Counted from the first letter of the stretch, positions 50,124-63,675 are shown. The stretch is DNA of 64,000 nucleotides from Alligator mississippiensis (GCF_030867095.1 NC_081824.1:303568956-303632955), one strand, 5' to 3'. A program made the numbers and translations. Notes: generated by a model not told the origin, from the letters alone.

Positions 50124-52569
50124 GTACTGCCTGTGGAATAAGCTAAAGTTACCCTTTCAGCCTACCTTTACTGGATCATCACATATACTAAGGGACATAT
50201 TTTCATAGAATTGTTCTGACCCCCATAACTAAGCTATGCAAAATATGTATAACCACATTGTAGACATGACCTCACGTGTGTGCAACAATGAGGTAGATGC
50301 ATGTGCAAAAACATAATTGTTTCATGTGTCACCCAAGTTATACAAATAATACAGAAATAATTGCTTGTTATCTGTCCTTTTCAAATAATATGTGACCCAT
50401 CATTGTTATTCAAGCACTATTTCTTCTCAGGACTCTGGCTGCAAGTGCTTGGATTGGGCCTTACATGTTCTTGTGGTCTAGCACCTACAATCTTCTATCT
50501 CTGCTAAGTGGGAATTTGCTACATCCAAAGTAATCACAACCTGTAACCTCTATGCTGAGCATTTTTTACTAAGCTTATTTACTATGCTGCAGTTAAGCAA
50601 ATGTACAGGTCTCAATTCTGCCCTAATTGAAGTTAAAAGCAAAGCTTCCTATTGACTTCAAGATCTGTGGCAAGCTCATAGTCATTAAGAAAAAAATAAT
50701 GTAAATGAAATACCATTTAATTACATTTTTTTCTATAATGCATGTGAAAGGGTAAGATTTAGGAAGATGGAAAACTGTTCAAGAAGTAAAGAAGTTGTAA
50801 GTTTCAAGGCTAACATAGTCACAGCCAATGTTATTCTTTGCAAAACTCCCTGCTTCGCTTACCTCCTTTTAATTAACCTATTTCTGTCCTGGCCAGTATG
50901 ACCTGACAGAATTCAGTGCCATCATCCAATTATTATGTCTTAAAACCATTTATGGTAATGCTTGTAACCATTGCTGGTGTATGTTTTTCCTGTAGCTAGG
51001 CTAATACTAACATATGAGTGAGGATAGGAAGCAGATGTGGAATAATAGGAATGGGGTGGGAGGCTGGGATTACAGTTAAAGTACAGCCCACTGAACAGCT
51101 TGATAAAACAAAGTGGCTGATCCACTTCTGTCCCTGTGCTTCTGTTGCTGAGATGTCTAAATACAATCCTAAGGGCCAGAGACAGCACAATCGGCAGAAC
51201 GCTAAATTCTTATCTTCTAAAGTACAGATTTAAAATCCCCTCACAGACAACGATAAACAGGCCACTGCAGCATAACAATAAACTTGCCTCTTAAACCAAG
51301 TCCCCTCCCTTTTTCAAAAAAAAATAAAAATCTGCAAATAAACCTGATAAAATTCAGGAACTCTTGATAACACACAGAGATCCCCAGTGCATGTTGGGTT
51401 GAAAGCTACAGTGCAGAAACACTTATTTTGCCCAGCAAAGCCTTTATCTTCTGTGATTTTAATAACATTTTGACTCAAATAGCAGTCTCAGAGTGCAAAA
51501 AGATAGTGACTGATCTATTTAACCACCAAATCCCCATCTTTCATAAAACATGCAGGCTTGGGTTAGGGCAAAATTGAGCTCAAGTTGTTCTTAGTCCTGT
51601 GGAATAAATTCTAACCAAAATGTTACATAAATAGAATAAGACAAAAACATAAGAGAATAGAAGAGTAAGAGAAAGGAAATGGAAGAAAAAATGTTAAAGT
51701 AATACATTTATTAGAGTTAACTTGAAACTCTTCTAAAACTAAAAATATGGTTGATAACTAGAGGCCAGTGGTGCAATGAATGGAGAGCTTTTCTCAACAC
51801 TGACTTTCTTTAAAATGTTCCAAAATTTCATATCAAACAAAAATTATTTGCTACAGGAGATCAGTATAAATATACGTCAAACAACCAAGGATACAGTCAT
51901 ATAACAGTGCAGGAGGAAAGAGAAAACTAGACAAAAAAATAATCAAAACCACCTTCTGTCAAGGAACTGAAACAGCAGCACAATCAAAACTGTAGATCAA
52001 GAAAATAAAGTATATTTGGGCTGCTTTTCTTCCTTGGTTTCCTTTGTACTGTTTCAACAAAACAGATATGCCAGTGACCCTCCACCCCTTGTCACTTATA
52101 AGCAGCACAGAGCATCTACTCACAAACAACAGACAACATGATTGGTGTGGATAAAGGATATAGATAAGCTTTCTGTTCTGCAGCCAAAGAGTACAAGCTC
52201 CATTATAATGACACATTTGAAGCAGAGCACAGTTGATCTTTAGATTCATTGCCAAAATATTTGCACTGCTGATTATTTCAATGTGTGACTGTTGGAACCT
52301 CCTTCCTCACTTCTATGTGAATATTGTAGATATTTTCCAAGCTTCCTACTGTGAAGCCATGCTGGTGTGAATTGCAGCTGATGCATAGTGCTAAACTGCA
52401 TGCCACACCTGTGATGTAAATGGAGACCTAGAAGTTGTACTGTCTTATGTGAAGGAATTTATACTTTACCAGGATTCTCCCAAGCTTGCTATCTTTGACT
52501 TGCTTATGGACATTATATTACAGGAAAACAAGTTTAGGAAAAGTAAGTCCTGGATTGGATCATGATCTC
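50124..52569. other. Unclassified AT-rich sequence
   Basis: No gene with a recognisable domain, and no TIR or LINE tail found. Confidence 0.4.
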
Positions 52570-55345
52570 ATATTACAATAATGGAGACCTGGTGGGACTC
52601 CACCTATGACTGGGCCACAGGTATAGATGGCTATACCTTGCACAGGAGAGATTGTGTGGGCAAAAGGGGCAGGGGGGGTATCTCTCTCTGTCAAGGAAAG
52701 CTACACTTCCCTGCAAGCTGACATTGGCACCCAGGGGGGATGATTGGAGACTCTCTGGGTCAAAATCCATGGCAAACAAGGCACAGGGGACAAAATGGTG
52801 AGGGTCTACTACAGACCTCTTAGCCAGGATCAAGAGCTTGACCAGGAATTTGCCAGGGAACTGACTGAGGCTGCACACTCCCAGTGCATGGTTGTCATGG
52901 GAGATTTCAACTACCTTGACATCTCATAGGAAGAACACTCAGCCACATCCGAACGGCCGCAAAGCTTCCCCATGTGTGTGGATGAGCTCTATGTGACTCA
53001 AGAGGTCTATGGACCGACGAGAGGCAAAGTGCTGCTCAGCCTGGTACTGGCAATGGGGGATGACTTAATCAGCAACATAACGATTGAAGGGAAGCTGGGG
53101 GACAGCAGCCATGAGCTGATCACCTTCACCATCTGCCGTAAAGCAGGCAAGTCAGTCAGCAAAGCAGAAGTCCTTGACTGAAGTCCTCGACTTCAGGAAA
53201 GCTGACTTTGACAAGCTCAGGAGGCTTACTGGTGAGCCCCTAAGAGACCACGACCCAAATGGGAGGGGTGTTCAGGATGAGTGGTTGCTCCTCAAGGGAG
53301 CAATCCTGAAAGCACAAGCAACGTCTATCCTGTCTCGGAGGAAAGGCAGCAAAAGGGCACAGCAGCTCCCTTGGCTCTGCAGGGAACTAGTGGACTTCCT
53401 GGGTCTAAAAAGAAAGGCCTATAATGGATGGAAGGCTGGATCCACCCCAAAGGAGTACTCTGCACTGATCCAGACCTGCAGGGAGCAAACCAGGAAAGCC
53501 AAGGCTGCAACTGAACTCCACCTAGCTACTAATATCAAAGACAATAAAAAGTCCTTTTTTAGATATGTGGGGACTCAGAGGAAAAGCAAGGGTAATATTG
53601 GACCCCTGCTAAACCATATGGGTCAACTGACAACCGATGCCCAGGAAAAAGCCAACCCACTCAACAGGTATTTTGCGTTGGTTTTTCACCAGCCCCAAGG
53701 GACAGCCCTGCCCAATATGGTATGGGACAGCCAGGGCAAGGGAGAACTATTACCCCACATCAATGTTGACCATGTCAAGGAATACCTTGAGAGGCTGGAC
53801 ACCTTCAAGTCAGTTGGCCCAGACAGCTTACACCCCAGGGTACTTAAGGAACTGGCAAGCATCATAGCTCAGCCCCTGGCATGGATCTTCAAGAATTTGC
53901 GGCATTCAGGTGAAGTGCTTGAGGATTGGAAAAAGGCCAATGTGGTTTCTATCTTCAAGAAAGGGAGGAAAGTAGATCCAGGGAACTACAGGCCTATCAG
54001 CCTGACCTCCATCCCTGGGAAGAACTTGGAGAAAATCATCAAAAAGACCATTCTTGACAAACTGGCTGAAGGCAACTTCTTAAGGAATAGGCAGCGTGTG
54101 TTTGTTGTGGGTAGGTCTTGCCTGACCAATCTCATCTCCTTCTATGACCAGGTAACATATCACCTGGACAAGGGAGAAGAGATTGATGTCATATAACTCA
54201 ACTTTAAAAAAGCTTTTGATCTTGTATCCCACAATCGTCTTACAGAAAAACTGGCCAACTGCAGCCTTGGCTACATCACAGTCTGCTGGCTGGGGAACTG
54301 GCTTCGAGGTCGGACCCAAAGAGTGGTAGTTCACAGAAGTCAATCATTGTGGCATGCCGTGACCAGTGGAGTCCCCCAAGGCTCCATCCTCGGGCCTATC
54401 CTTTTCAACATCTTCATTAATGTGGACATTGGTGTCAGGAGCAGGCTGGCCAAGTTTGCTGATGACACCAAACTTTGGGGTAAAGCGTCCACACCTGAGG
54501 ACAGGATGGTGATCCAGGCTGACCTTGACAGGCTCAGGAAATGGGCAGATGAAAACCTGATGGCCTTCAACTCTGAAAAATGTAAGGTACTCCACCTTGG
54601 GAAGAAAAACCTGCAGCATACTTATAGGCTTGGCAGTGCTATGCTTGCTAGCACCACAGCCGAAAGGGACTTGGGGGTCATGATTAACCAGAAGATGAAC
54701 ATGAGCCACCAATGTGATGTGGCAGCTGGCAAAGTGAGCAAAACTCTGTCTTGCATCCATAGATGATTCTCTACCAAATCCCAGGATGTCATCCTCTCTC
54801 TGTACTCCGCCTTGATGAGGCCACAGCTGGAGTACAGTATCCAATTCTGGGCTCCACAATTTAAAAAGGATGAGAAGCTTGAGAGAGTCCAGAGGAGAGT
54901 CACATGCATGATCAGAGGGCAGGAAAATAGGCCTTGTGGTGAGAGGCTGAGAGCTATGGGACTCTTCAGCCTGGAAAAGCACAGGCTCAAGGAGGACCTA
55001 GTGGCTGCCTATAAGTATATAAGGGGTGTACATCAGGATCTGGGGGAACATCTGTTCACCAGAGCACCCCATGGGATGACAAGGTCAAACTGTCACAAAC
55101 TTCTCCAAGACTGCTTGAGGCTGGACATAAAAAAGAACTTCTTTACAGTCCTAGCCCCCAAGATCTGGAATACACTGCTGCCAGAGGTGGTGCAAGCACC
55201 TACACTGGATTCCTTTAAGAGTCAATTGGACTTTTATCTTGCTGGGATCCTGTGACCCCAGCTGACTTCCTGCCCCTGGGGCAGGGCGCTGGACTTGATG
55301 ATCTTCCGAGGTCCCTTCCAGCACTAATGTCTATAAAATCTATGA
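52570..55345 (+). mobile_element. CR1 copy I, 5' truncated in the endonuclease
   Basis: Starts at the endonuclease (GGAGACCTGGTGGGACTCC = ETWWDS) and runs through the linker, RT and 3' UTR (GCTGACTTCCTGCCCCTGGG, CTTCCGAGGTCCCTTCCAGC), with tail TCTATAAAATCTATGAAATC. It is closest to copies C and K and related to A/F, but has several stops. About 2.8 kb. Confidence 0.92.
52580..55255 (+). pseudogene. CR1-I ORF2, degenerate
   Basis: Endonuclease pieces are METLWVKIHGKQGTGDKMVR and VVMGDFNYLDIS (52744-52929, then a TAG) and ELYVTQEVYGPTRG (52972-53181). 53174-54196 carries the linker (KSFFRYVGTQRKSKGN) and RT start, ending in a TAA at VI*. 54323-54766 carries [25 protein letters not shown] and CKVLHLGKK, then a stop in HR*. 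54812-55255 carries the C-terminus (LGEHLFTRAPHGMTRSNC...YLAGIL). A short tandem duplication (CCTTGACTGAAGTCCTCGAC) near 53171 shifts the frame. Multiple stops: a dead copy. Confidence 0.9.
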
Positions 55346-56040
55346 AATCTATGAAGTCATGCACAAGAATCAAAGAACAAGTTCCAATATACTACAAAAT
55401 TTATGGGTTCAGAAAGATGTTTAGATTGGTAAAAAATATTGATTCAATTAAAACCTTTTAGAAGCTTTAAGTAAACAGATATCATTCCCTGGCAATAAAT
55501 AAATGTTTAAATTTGTTAACACAAATTCACTACCAGATTTCCTATACATTCTAGGACCCAAACAATACGAAATATGAATTCTGTGGGATGGGAGTTAGGG
55601 GCAATGTCAATTGATATTGTTAATAATCATAGAAACAATTATTTTATTCTAAACCTAAATAAAGATTTTCACTGGAAACAGGGAAAAATAATTTCTCAAA
55701 CCACTCTTTGAGTCTTTGTCAGGTATTCACAGCCATCCTCTGACTAGCTTTCCTAGTAGGGCCTGTTTTGGTTTTTTTTTAACAAATATTAAATTTGCGG
55801 GAAAATGAAGTTTTGGGCAAAATTATTTGTGAATGAGACAGAAAAAGGGCAAACAATTCTCAAAACATCATACTATTTTAACATTTTTAAATGCAATATT
55901 TCATTTCAGAAATATCAAAATGTTTTGATTTTGAGAGTTTGAAACACTTTTATTTAAACAGATTTTTTTTTGTTTGTTTAAAAACTGACCTCTATTTAAA
56001 ACAAAAAAGCATTACCATATTTACTCAAATTAAAAACAAG
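55346..56040. other. Unclassified AT-rich sequence
   Basis: No gene or repeat boundary recognised. Confidence 0.4.
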
Positions 56041-56790
56041 GTCCCATTCCACCCCTCCCCCCATTCAACATGGCGAGGTGCCTAGATTTGAGTACAAAGT
56101 GGGAGGGGAGGACAGCCAGCCACTTCAGCTCCGACTAGGGGTTGGAGTCAGAGCTACAACAGCCACCTACTCCCCTGCAGCCTCTGCTCCCCATTGCCTG
56201 CCCCCTTCAAGTTCTCCCCCCATCTTTAGCTTACTGTCAGTCACAGCTCCAGCCCCATTCTGGTATAGGGCATGGAGCACAGCCTGGCCACAGAGCAGCT
56301 GCAATGTTGGTAGCATCTCCAGCATCCTGGAGCTACCACCACTGCAGCCACTGGCCTAGCCAGAACTAGACCTAGCCTGTGCTCCATGCCCCAGGCCAAA
56401 ATGGGGCCAAAGTTATGCCTGATAACAAGTTGAAGAGGGGGGAGAAAGGCTGCATGGGGCAGGTGAGAAGGCAGAGGCTGCAGGGGGGAAGAGGAAGTGG
56501 GGACAGGCAGCACAGGTACTGTAGGGGGGGAAGGTGCCAGAATGCACAGGCACAAGGAAGCAGGAATGGAGGGGAGATGTGGCAGGGATCACAGGCACCA
56601 TGGGAGGCAGGAAGAAAATGCCGGGGGGTGGAGCAGGCAATGGAGGTGGCAAAAACCATGGAGACAAGTAGGGGGAGTAAGGGGAGCAGTGAGGCCACAT
56701 GCCCACCCACCCATCCCCCTGCCACTGCTTTTCCCACTGCAGGTGGGAGGAGGAATGAATTTAAGACAACCCTCTAACAAATTAGATTCT
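56010..56790. repeat. GC-rich island, possible TIR repeat
   Basis: Flanked by TTACCATATTTACTCAAAT on the left and GAATTTAAGACAACCCTCTAA on the right, words that recall interspersed repeats beginning 'accgtatttactcgaatctaagacg'. Internally purine-rich on one half (GGGGGGAAGAGG) and CAG/CCT-rich on the other. Overlapping 90-150 codon frames on both strands are low complexity and not called. Confidence 0.4.
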
Positions 56791-57475
56791 ATACATGAAA
56801 AATATAACAAATTTATAAATTTTCCATGTATTGACTCTGAATTTAAGATGGTCTCCCAATTATTAAAATCAACTTGGATTCAGGTAAATTTGGTAAATAG
56901 CCCCAGAAATTTAACAAGAACCAGTTCAGTTCAGGCCAAACAAAATGTTTTGGGTTGACAGAATATGAAAACTTTCCATTTTTCTTTAACTTTGTCCAAA
57001 CAAAACTACCTTTCAAATATTCTCATTCAGTTTGTGCTGAAGTCAGCTTTTTCCAGCTTTTTCCAGTTTTTTCTTCATTCACAAAAACAAAAAAATTGAT
57101 TATGCTCCTCAATTTTCTAGCGTAGTTTTTAAAGAGAAATGCACACCTTCACTGTCTTCATGGGCAATATTGAGTTCTTGCTTGATATGGATTGCTCGTG
57201 AAGTCTGCATGTCTTGAGCTTCGTATCTCTCAATGGATATTGAAGAAGGTGACTTAGGACAGCTGCAAGTTGTATAAAGGGCAATTCTCCACTCAATGAG
57301 AGCAACAAAATTGGTCTCAATTTATTTCTATGCCAAGGAGTCACAGCCATGCATCCAGCTGGTTGTAATTTTCCAAGAGAGGAACTGCCAGCCCTCCCTG
57401 ATACTCTGTTTAAAGAATACCCATGTTTAAGTAAAGCTTTTTATTTTCCTATCCTAGACAAATCTGGCAAGTAAT
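56791..57475. other. Unclassified AT-rich sequence
   Basis: No gene or repeat boundary recognised. Confidence 0.4.
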
Positions 57476-57479
57476 AACA

Positions 57480-57695
57480 CTTAGCACATGCAGAATATTT
57501 TTCGTCTGTAAATCTCAAAGCACTTTACAAAGGAAGATAAATATAATTCTATCTATACTTTACAGCTGCAAAAATTGAAGCACAACGAGAAAATGTTTGT
57601 CCCAGGTCGCAGAGAAGCTCAGCAGCAAACCAGCATCAGACCTCATGTCTCCTAATTCCAAGCTAGTGCCCTGTCCACTGGATACTACTGTCTTT
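57480..57695 (-). repeat. MIR-like SINE (minus strand)
   Basis: AAAGCACTTTACAAAGGAAG, TTTACAGCTGCAAAAATTGAAG, CCCAGGTCGCAGAGAAGCTC and CAGACCTCATGTCTCCTAATTCC, then AGTGCCCTGTCCACTGG, are the antisense of the MIR 3' region, core and tRNA-like head in order. Diverged but nearly full length. Confidence 0.65.
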
Positions 57696-57709
57696 CAAAT
57701 GGCTTAATT

Positions 57710-57885
57710 CAGGGGTCAGCAACCTGTGCCCAGCAGCCAGATCCAGGCCATGGATGTGGGGCTTCAGCTGCAAACATTCTCCTTCTTCCTCTATGGGGAC
57801 AAGTGGCAGCAGCCAAGTTTTAGCTAGCCCTCTGACCTGGGGTGACTCATTCCCACCTCTACCTGAAGAAGGTTGCCCACCCCTG
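57710..57885. mobile_element. hAT-like MITE (176 bp)
   Basis: Ends are CAGGGGTCAGCAACC and the inverted GGTTGCCCACCCCTG. The 8-bp flanks GCTTAATT (57702-57709) and GATTAATG (57886-57893) match at 6 of 8 positions. No coding capacity. Confidence 0.75.
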
Positions 57886-57893
57886 GATTAATG

Positions 57894-58446
57894 AACAACC
57901 ATCAGAGAACTGATGAACAGCTTATGAACAAAACATTGGTAGAACATTGTTATGCACTCAAGTGAGCCCAAGTTTCATCTAATGGCTGTAGTCCTTATGA
58001 AGTTGGTGCTTTCAGTCTAATTACAGTCTATAGAATGCTCCACCAAAAACCTGCTCTCACAAATGACACAATTAGTAGCTATCTTAACAGATAGCAAAGG
58101 TTAAGCAGGCATCAAGATGTAATTACTTCCTCACAAATAGAGGTGGACCTGTAAGTTTAGGTTGAGATATATTAGAAAGTGTGTGGGGGGTGTTATTGCA
58201 ATGGCTAGAGCTGCACCTTCACAATTTAGTTATTTATGACTACTGTATCCAGATATGCAGATAAGTGAAAGAGAAAATGACAAATTCTACATCATGTCTG
58301 TGACTTAACACTGAAAGCACATGAGGCTTTCACTTACAAAGTTTAAATAGCTTGCATTCAGATACCACATCAAAAAACGCAATTCCAAGCAGATGACATT
58401 CAAACTGGCAGCAAACAGGACCCAAAGTTAAAAGACCACTGATTAG
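57894..58446. other. Unclassified AT-rich sequence
   Basis: No gene or repeat boundary recognised. Confidence 0.4.
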
Positions 58447-60115
58447 TCCATGCTTTAGGGTTGTTGGTTGTAGCTGTGTTGGTCTTAGGCTATAGGCAGA
58501 CAAGACTCTTTACGTAAATGTGGTATCTGTTATTAGGGTTGTTGGTTGTAGCCATGTTGGTCTAGGGACATAGGGAGACAAGGCTCTTTGGGTAGATGTG
58601 ATATCTTTTATTAGACCAACTAAATAGTAGGAAACAAATTCTTTGCAAGCCATCAGACACAAATACCCTTCTTCGGGCATTGGGAGACTCTGCTGCTGTT
58701 GTGTTCTCCAAGGTAGAAATCTTTGATTTCCATCACAAATTCAACAATCATCACCCCTCTATCAAACTCTCTCTTGAATACTCCAACACCAACATTTCCT
58801 TTTTAGACACCATGAACAATATCCAAAATGTTAAAATACAAACCACCATATACAAATAAATGAATGCACACCAAAAATCCATCAAAGACAAAAATATTCA
58901 ATTACGTGTGGGTGCCCACTTCTCACAAGACAATCACTCCATCTCTGATCTCACAGTTCTATCCTTAAAGGGAACTTACAAAACACCTTTCATAGATGAG
59001 CCTCTGAACTTCATAAATCTACTGGATACAAAAAATTATGGACTTAATATAGACATTGGATTTATGACACATTACAACCTGCTTGATATCTGACACACCA
59101 GGTAACCTGCCTCAAGCCAACCACTTGCATTCCTTCACACATTACCCTCTCTTCTCCCCCTTCCCTCCTATCTCTACCCATTGTCTTCCAAACTTCCATG
59201 CTGGCTCTGGATTTAGGACCCAGATACCTTGTTCCTCCGCCCAGGATCTTTCCATTTGATAACAGGCAAATTTATTTATACACAGTGGTAACAGAAAACA
59301 AACAATACTAGCAATCAAGCAATCTATATATCTACCAATCCTAAGGCTGTCATCAGAGTCAAGATGCATCTGGCCAGGATGCAGGCTTCACTCTGAAGGC
59401 TCTGTCTTAGGTGTCAGATGTCAGCATGTCAGCAGACTGGAGGTGAGATGCCGAGGCCCATCCTCCCCCGCCCCCATCCCCCCAGTGAGGTGTATGAAAT
59501 GGGCTGGTGGTATGTCCTCTGTCCATGGAGGCCTCAGGGGATGGGGCCAGGGACCCTCTTGATCTGGTCCCATCCTATCTCATGTTATGGAACAGTGTGG
59601 TACATGCCTCCAATTTCTCAGGCTATTTATCCTTGTTTGTTAGATGCCCTCTCTGCCTTAAAGGCTGTGAGAACTGTGTGACTTTATGACCAGGCCTTTA
59701 GAAATCAATTAACCCTTGCTGCTACCCTGGACTATTGTTCTAATGCATGTATCTTTTATCAACAAGCCAGTTCCCAAAAACAAATCTCTAAATACCATTT
59801 TCTAGCCATCATTCAACTCATCTGCATTTTCAGACTTCTTGTTATATTTTAGCTTCTTTTCTACCACACAACAGCAGCAGAGTCTCCTAATGCCTGAAGA
59901 AGGCTGTTTGTGCCCAAAAGCTTGCAAACAACTTTTTTCAAATTATTTAGTTTGGTCTAAAAAAGATATCACATCTACCCAAAGAACCTTGCAGATCTTT
60001 TATTAGACCAACTAAATCTAATTTGATATTATTTTAATTTTTAATTAATTTTTTTAAATTACATTTTAAATCAACTATTAGTTCATCTAACTACCCAAAG
60101 AACCTTGTCTGCCAC
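58447..60115 (+). mobile_element. Penelope-like element, internally deleted
   Basis: The 5' side has two tandem copies of TAGGGTTGTTGGTTGTAG...AGACAAG(A/G)CTCTTT (58452-58513 and 58537-58592). 58579-58703 and 59867-59991 form a ~125-bp inverted repeat (CTTTGGGTAGATGTGATATC; GAGACTCTGCTGCTGTTGTG and complements). Between them is a decayed Penelope-type protein. The termini with a 'CCTGAAGAAGG...AAAAGCTTGCAA' motif are characteristic of reptilian Penelope-like elements. The segment 59140-59860 looks unrelated to the coding part. Confidence 0.75.
58711..59093 (+). pseudogene. Penelope-like RT end and GIY-YIG-type C-terminal remnant
   Basis: In one frame 58726-58857 reads DFHHKFNNHHPSIKLSLEYS and ...SFLDTMNNIQNVKIQTTIYK, followed by a stop. 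This resembles the Penelope RT end 'SFLDT...TTLYRKPTD'. Then 58860-59093 carries LRVGAHFSQDNHSISDLTVL and LLDTKNYGLNIDIGFMTHYN, matching the end of the endonuclease region ('LFDT...GLN...GFLTHY'). The intervening part (rest of RT and GIY-YIG core) is missing, so it is a relic of an internal deletion, not a functional gene. Confidence 0.7.
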
Positions 60116-61612
60116 TGCTTAATCCACCACTTTACCTGTCTTCCCAAGTTTCCCATATTTAATCAAATGGGACATTAAAATTCTAGGTTTTACATACCAT
60201 AACAATGAAAAAAATATATACATTTTGACAAATGTTCCTGGACGGGGAAAAGCTGCTAAACTGTTGAGTGAATTGATGAAATGTACAAAAGTGTCTTGTA
60301 GAATTAGTATAGTATAAAGTCTAGTTCTTTAAGCAACACCTGACATAAGTTTTCTAAATGCATTCAGATTTTTCCAGTATATTGTTGTATATTTGTGCGT
60401 ATTGTCCTTGGCAGTAAGTTGCAGCAAGAGACAGAGTAATATCCTCCACACCTTTTCACATTAAAAAAAGGGCTTCAGACCACACAGACAAATGAATAGT
60501 TGGAAACAGAGAAAATGAAAATCAAGAGAAAACAGAAAAGAATGTTCAATCGAGTTCTATAATGCAGGGCTGATAGCGGTAGCTTAGCATAACTATGGTT
60601 TCACACAATAACAGCATTCAGAATATGTAGTATGATTGATTCAGAACAGAGAAGAAATAAGTATATTGAAAAGTAAAAGCTAAGTTGTGATATCTAATCA
60701 GAATGCTAATGTAAGGTATGAGACATTATCAAAACACATCTATTACCTAATGCATATATATAAAACCAGTTTCAGAGAGAGAGCTCTATCAACAGGATGC
60801 ACAACAGTTCCTCCCTTTTTTAATTTAATTCTGTAAAAAGTTCACTGATTATAAAGAAGCTTAAAAGATTTGGAGTAAAGTGGCCTTTGATTATTTCTGA
60901 TACTACAGCTGGATCTGAATAAGTAAAACTCTGAGCCCAGTCATTACAGTTGGGAACAGACTGCAAGATTGGGGAACTTTATAGTAAAAATATAGTGTCA
61001 TGTTTTTGCACACTTGCCACTGTACAATTGTGTGTGTCTGATTGTGGAGGTGCATGTATATTTTAAAGCATAAAATCTAGAAGAAATGCTTTTACCCTCC
61101 GATGATGGGAAAAGAGAAAAGAAATGATTACTTGGTAAGGAAATTCTCCATATAAGTTTGATTCTGCTATGTTTCTAACCAACCTATCATATCCTTCCCT
61201 ACTACCGTGCTGCAATTCTTTAACTAATTTTATATCTGTTCTGAGTACAAAATTGTTTTAGACAAGACCAAGCCATCCCCCAGATGCCTCCCATAATGCC
61301 TCCAGTCACCCATGAATCTCTCATCATCACAGTCCACTAGGACAAGATTCAAAAACATGGATTTAGACTGTGCCAAAAGAATTGCTGTGGTAGGCAACAC
61401 TGACTATCCCCCTCCCCACCCCAAATGCCCATGAAGCCCATTCTTAGCTGATAACTAAGGTCAGCTCTAAGAAAAAAAAGGGCAGAACATGAACCAAAAT
61501 TGTGAAATTGTGGCATGCTCCACTGTTGTGCTGAGTACCTAGGTCCACATTTGTAAAGCATTTTAGATGTTTGTCCTCTCAAGTTTTGCAAGACCTAGTG
61601 ATTTAGAAACTT
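60116..61612. other. Unclassified AT-rich sequence
   Basis: No gene or repeat boundary recognised. Confidence 0.4.
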
Positions 61613-61826
61613 CAGGGCTTGTCTACGTGGCCTCTGTGATGAACCCAAAAGCACAGCTAAGCCGCACGCCCCACTCAACGCATGCCAAAATACAGAAATT
61701 TAGGTAACATTGACTGTTTTGTATGGCTTTAAGCATGTTCCTAAAGCCTCTCTGAGTCTCTGTATTAGGCCTTCTTTTGGGGAGATGCTTCAGGACTCAC
61801 CATGGAGGCAGTGTGGATATGCCCTG
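61613..61826. mobile_element. hAT-like MITE (214 bp)
   Basis: Left end CAGGGCTTGTCTACGTGGCC; the right end, complemented, reads CAGGGCATATCCACACTGCC, an imperfect TIR of about 20 bp. The flanks AGAAACTT and AGTTTCAT match weakly (4 of 8). About 30 bp further right another TAGGGTGTGTCTACATGG terminus (61858) begins, whose partner I could not find. Confidence 0.6.
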
Positions 61827-61839
61827 AGTTTCATGCTCA

Positions 61840-63674
61840 GAAGTGATTTAGGCACTTAGGGTGTGTCTACATGGAGTCTTGGGGGCTACAGGGAAGGAAC
61901 TCCCTCCAGAACGCACTGCCCATCCACTCCTGGGAACCAATCACTCAAATTTGCAGTCTTCCGATTCTCAGTCTGTTCCATTTTTTTAAAGAAAATTGAA
62001 GACCCTTAATTTGGCATTCATTCTGAGACTACATAATATACGATGAAATAATCCGTTCTGAAATCTTTTTAATGGACCAAAAATGATGCAGAGAAGACTT
62101 TGGAACTGTGACTAGCTCCCATAAAATTGCTCACTCCCAAACAATGATGTGCAGAGGGTGAATGATTCCACAAAGACACCAATTGCTGTTTTCCTTCCCC
62201 GGGCAACAGCTACTCTCAGAACATCTGAGAGTATTAAGCCACCTTGTCAACTCCAAACCACCTGCTTTTGCTATTTGCTTTTAATTCCATATGCCTTACA
62301 GCAATAGGCATGTTCCCTGCTTTTGTCCCCAAACCCTCTATGAGTAATGGGTTTATATGCTAATTCACATAACTTCAATATAATGAATGGCACAGGTAGG
62401 AATAGAAACACTGGTTATATGTTTAGTGAGAAAGATCCCTAGTCTATTGAAAATAATGATTATTTATACTATATAAATTGGTTTTCTGCCAAAAAAACCT
62501 TTAAAGGAAAATGCAATGAGAATCTTATTCTCCCAGTGAATATCGGTATTCAATATATCAAAATAATAATAGATATAACCTCCGATATTTGCCAGGTAGA
62601 AACTACCTTCTAATCCTGAAAACACTTACGCGCATTACATTCACTGTGCATAAAGCTAACTGTCTGCATTAACAGTTGCTGGACTGTGTCCCTCACTCGC
62701 AAAAATAAATACAATATATGAATCACCAAGGGCCAGATCCTAATCAATCCCTTAGGTGACTAACAGGACTTAGGCATCTAAGTCACAAAGAATGATTGAA
62801 ATTGCCCCTGCTCAGCAGCTACAAAACCACGTAGGTGCATAGATTGAGTAAGCTCCTTGTTTTAGTCCTCAAAAACCAAAGTATAACCTGGGAGAGCGGG
62901 AGGTGTCTACAGTGTACCATGAGAGCAAGGGCTCCCTTTAAATATGTGGTTGTTGACTATACTAATTCAGTGAAGCCCCAGCTCTGGTCAGACCCCTCCC
63001 TGGAGTTGAAATGGCCATAATTTATGATACTTTTAAAACTAGTGCTAGACACTTAATAACGAGATGACTGTTCCAGTAGTCCATTCATTATGAGAAATCT
63101 ATCTTTAGCTAAGATTCACTAACTTCAGAAACTCACCAAAGCTCAGCTTATCCCCCACGTCTGTGCCTCTTCTAATAACTGTGGGCAGTCAGAATAGACT
63201 TTTGCCGGTGCAAGTGGAACTTTTGCTGTATGAAGTAAGAGATTTGGCAAGGAAACACCTCATAGAGATTACAGACTACCTTTCTAAAAGTGATTATTGC
63301 TTTGGGATGCCTCCTTTTTAAGGCAGCAGACATGACATGCTTTAAGAGTTCTCATTTTCAGAAGTGCTGTGTAAAATCAAGCCCCTTTCAGTTCTTCATG
63401 TCATACACCCAGAATCACTACTGATGTTGTAAGTGTTAGTATAATCATGTATGTACCTAGGCATATAAATATACATAAGCATACATAGTAAGATATAATG
63501 TACCTTTCACAGTGTCAAACAGAAAAGAATAAAAGAACTCATACAGCTGAAAACAACAATCATGTAAAGGCAAATTGTTAGACAGAAATCTATTAGATAT
63601 ATGTAAATAGACAAAGTAGAGCACCAGAGACAGTCACAAGTACTCTTTTTGTTTAAATTACCATTGTTAGGCTC
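61840..63674. other. Unclassified AT-rich sequence
   Basis: Contains the isolated terminus TAGGGTGTGTCTACATGG (61858) and, near 62735-62800, GGGCCAGATCCTAATCAATC with ACTTAGGCATCTAAGTC, which resemble old amniote repeats. No gene recognised. Confidence 0.4.
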
Positions 63675-63675
63675 T

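Noticed and set aside
58860..59093. 77-codon frame as an independent small gene
   Set aside because: Its sequence fits the end of a Penelope-like endonuclease and it lies between that element's inverted ends.
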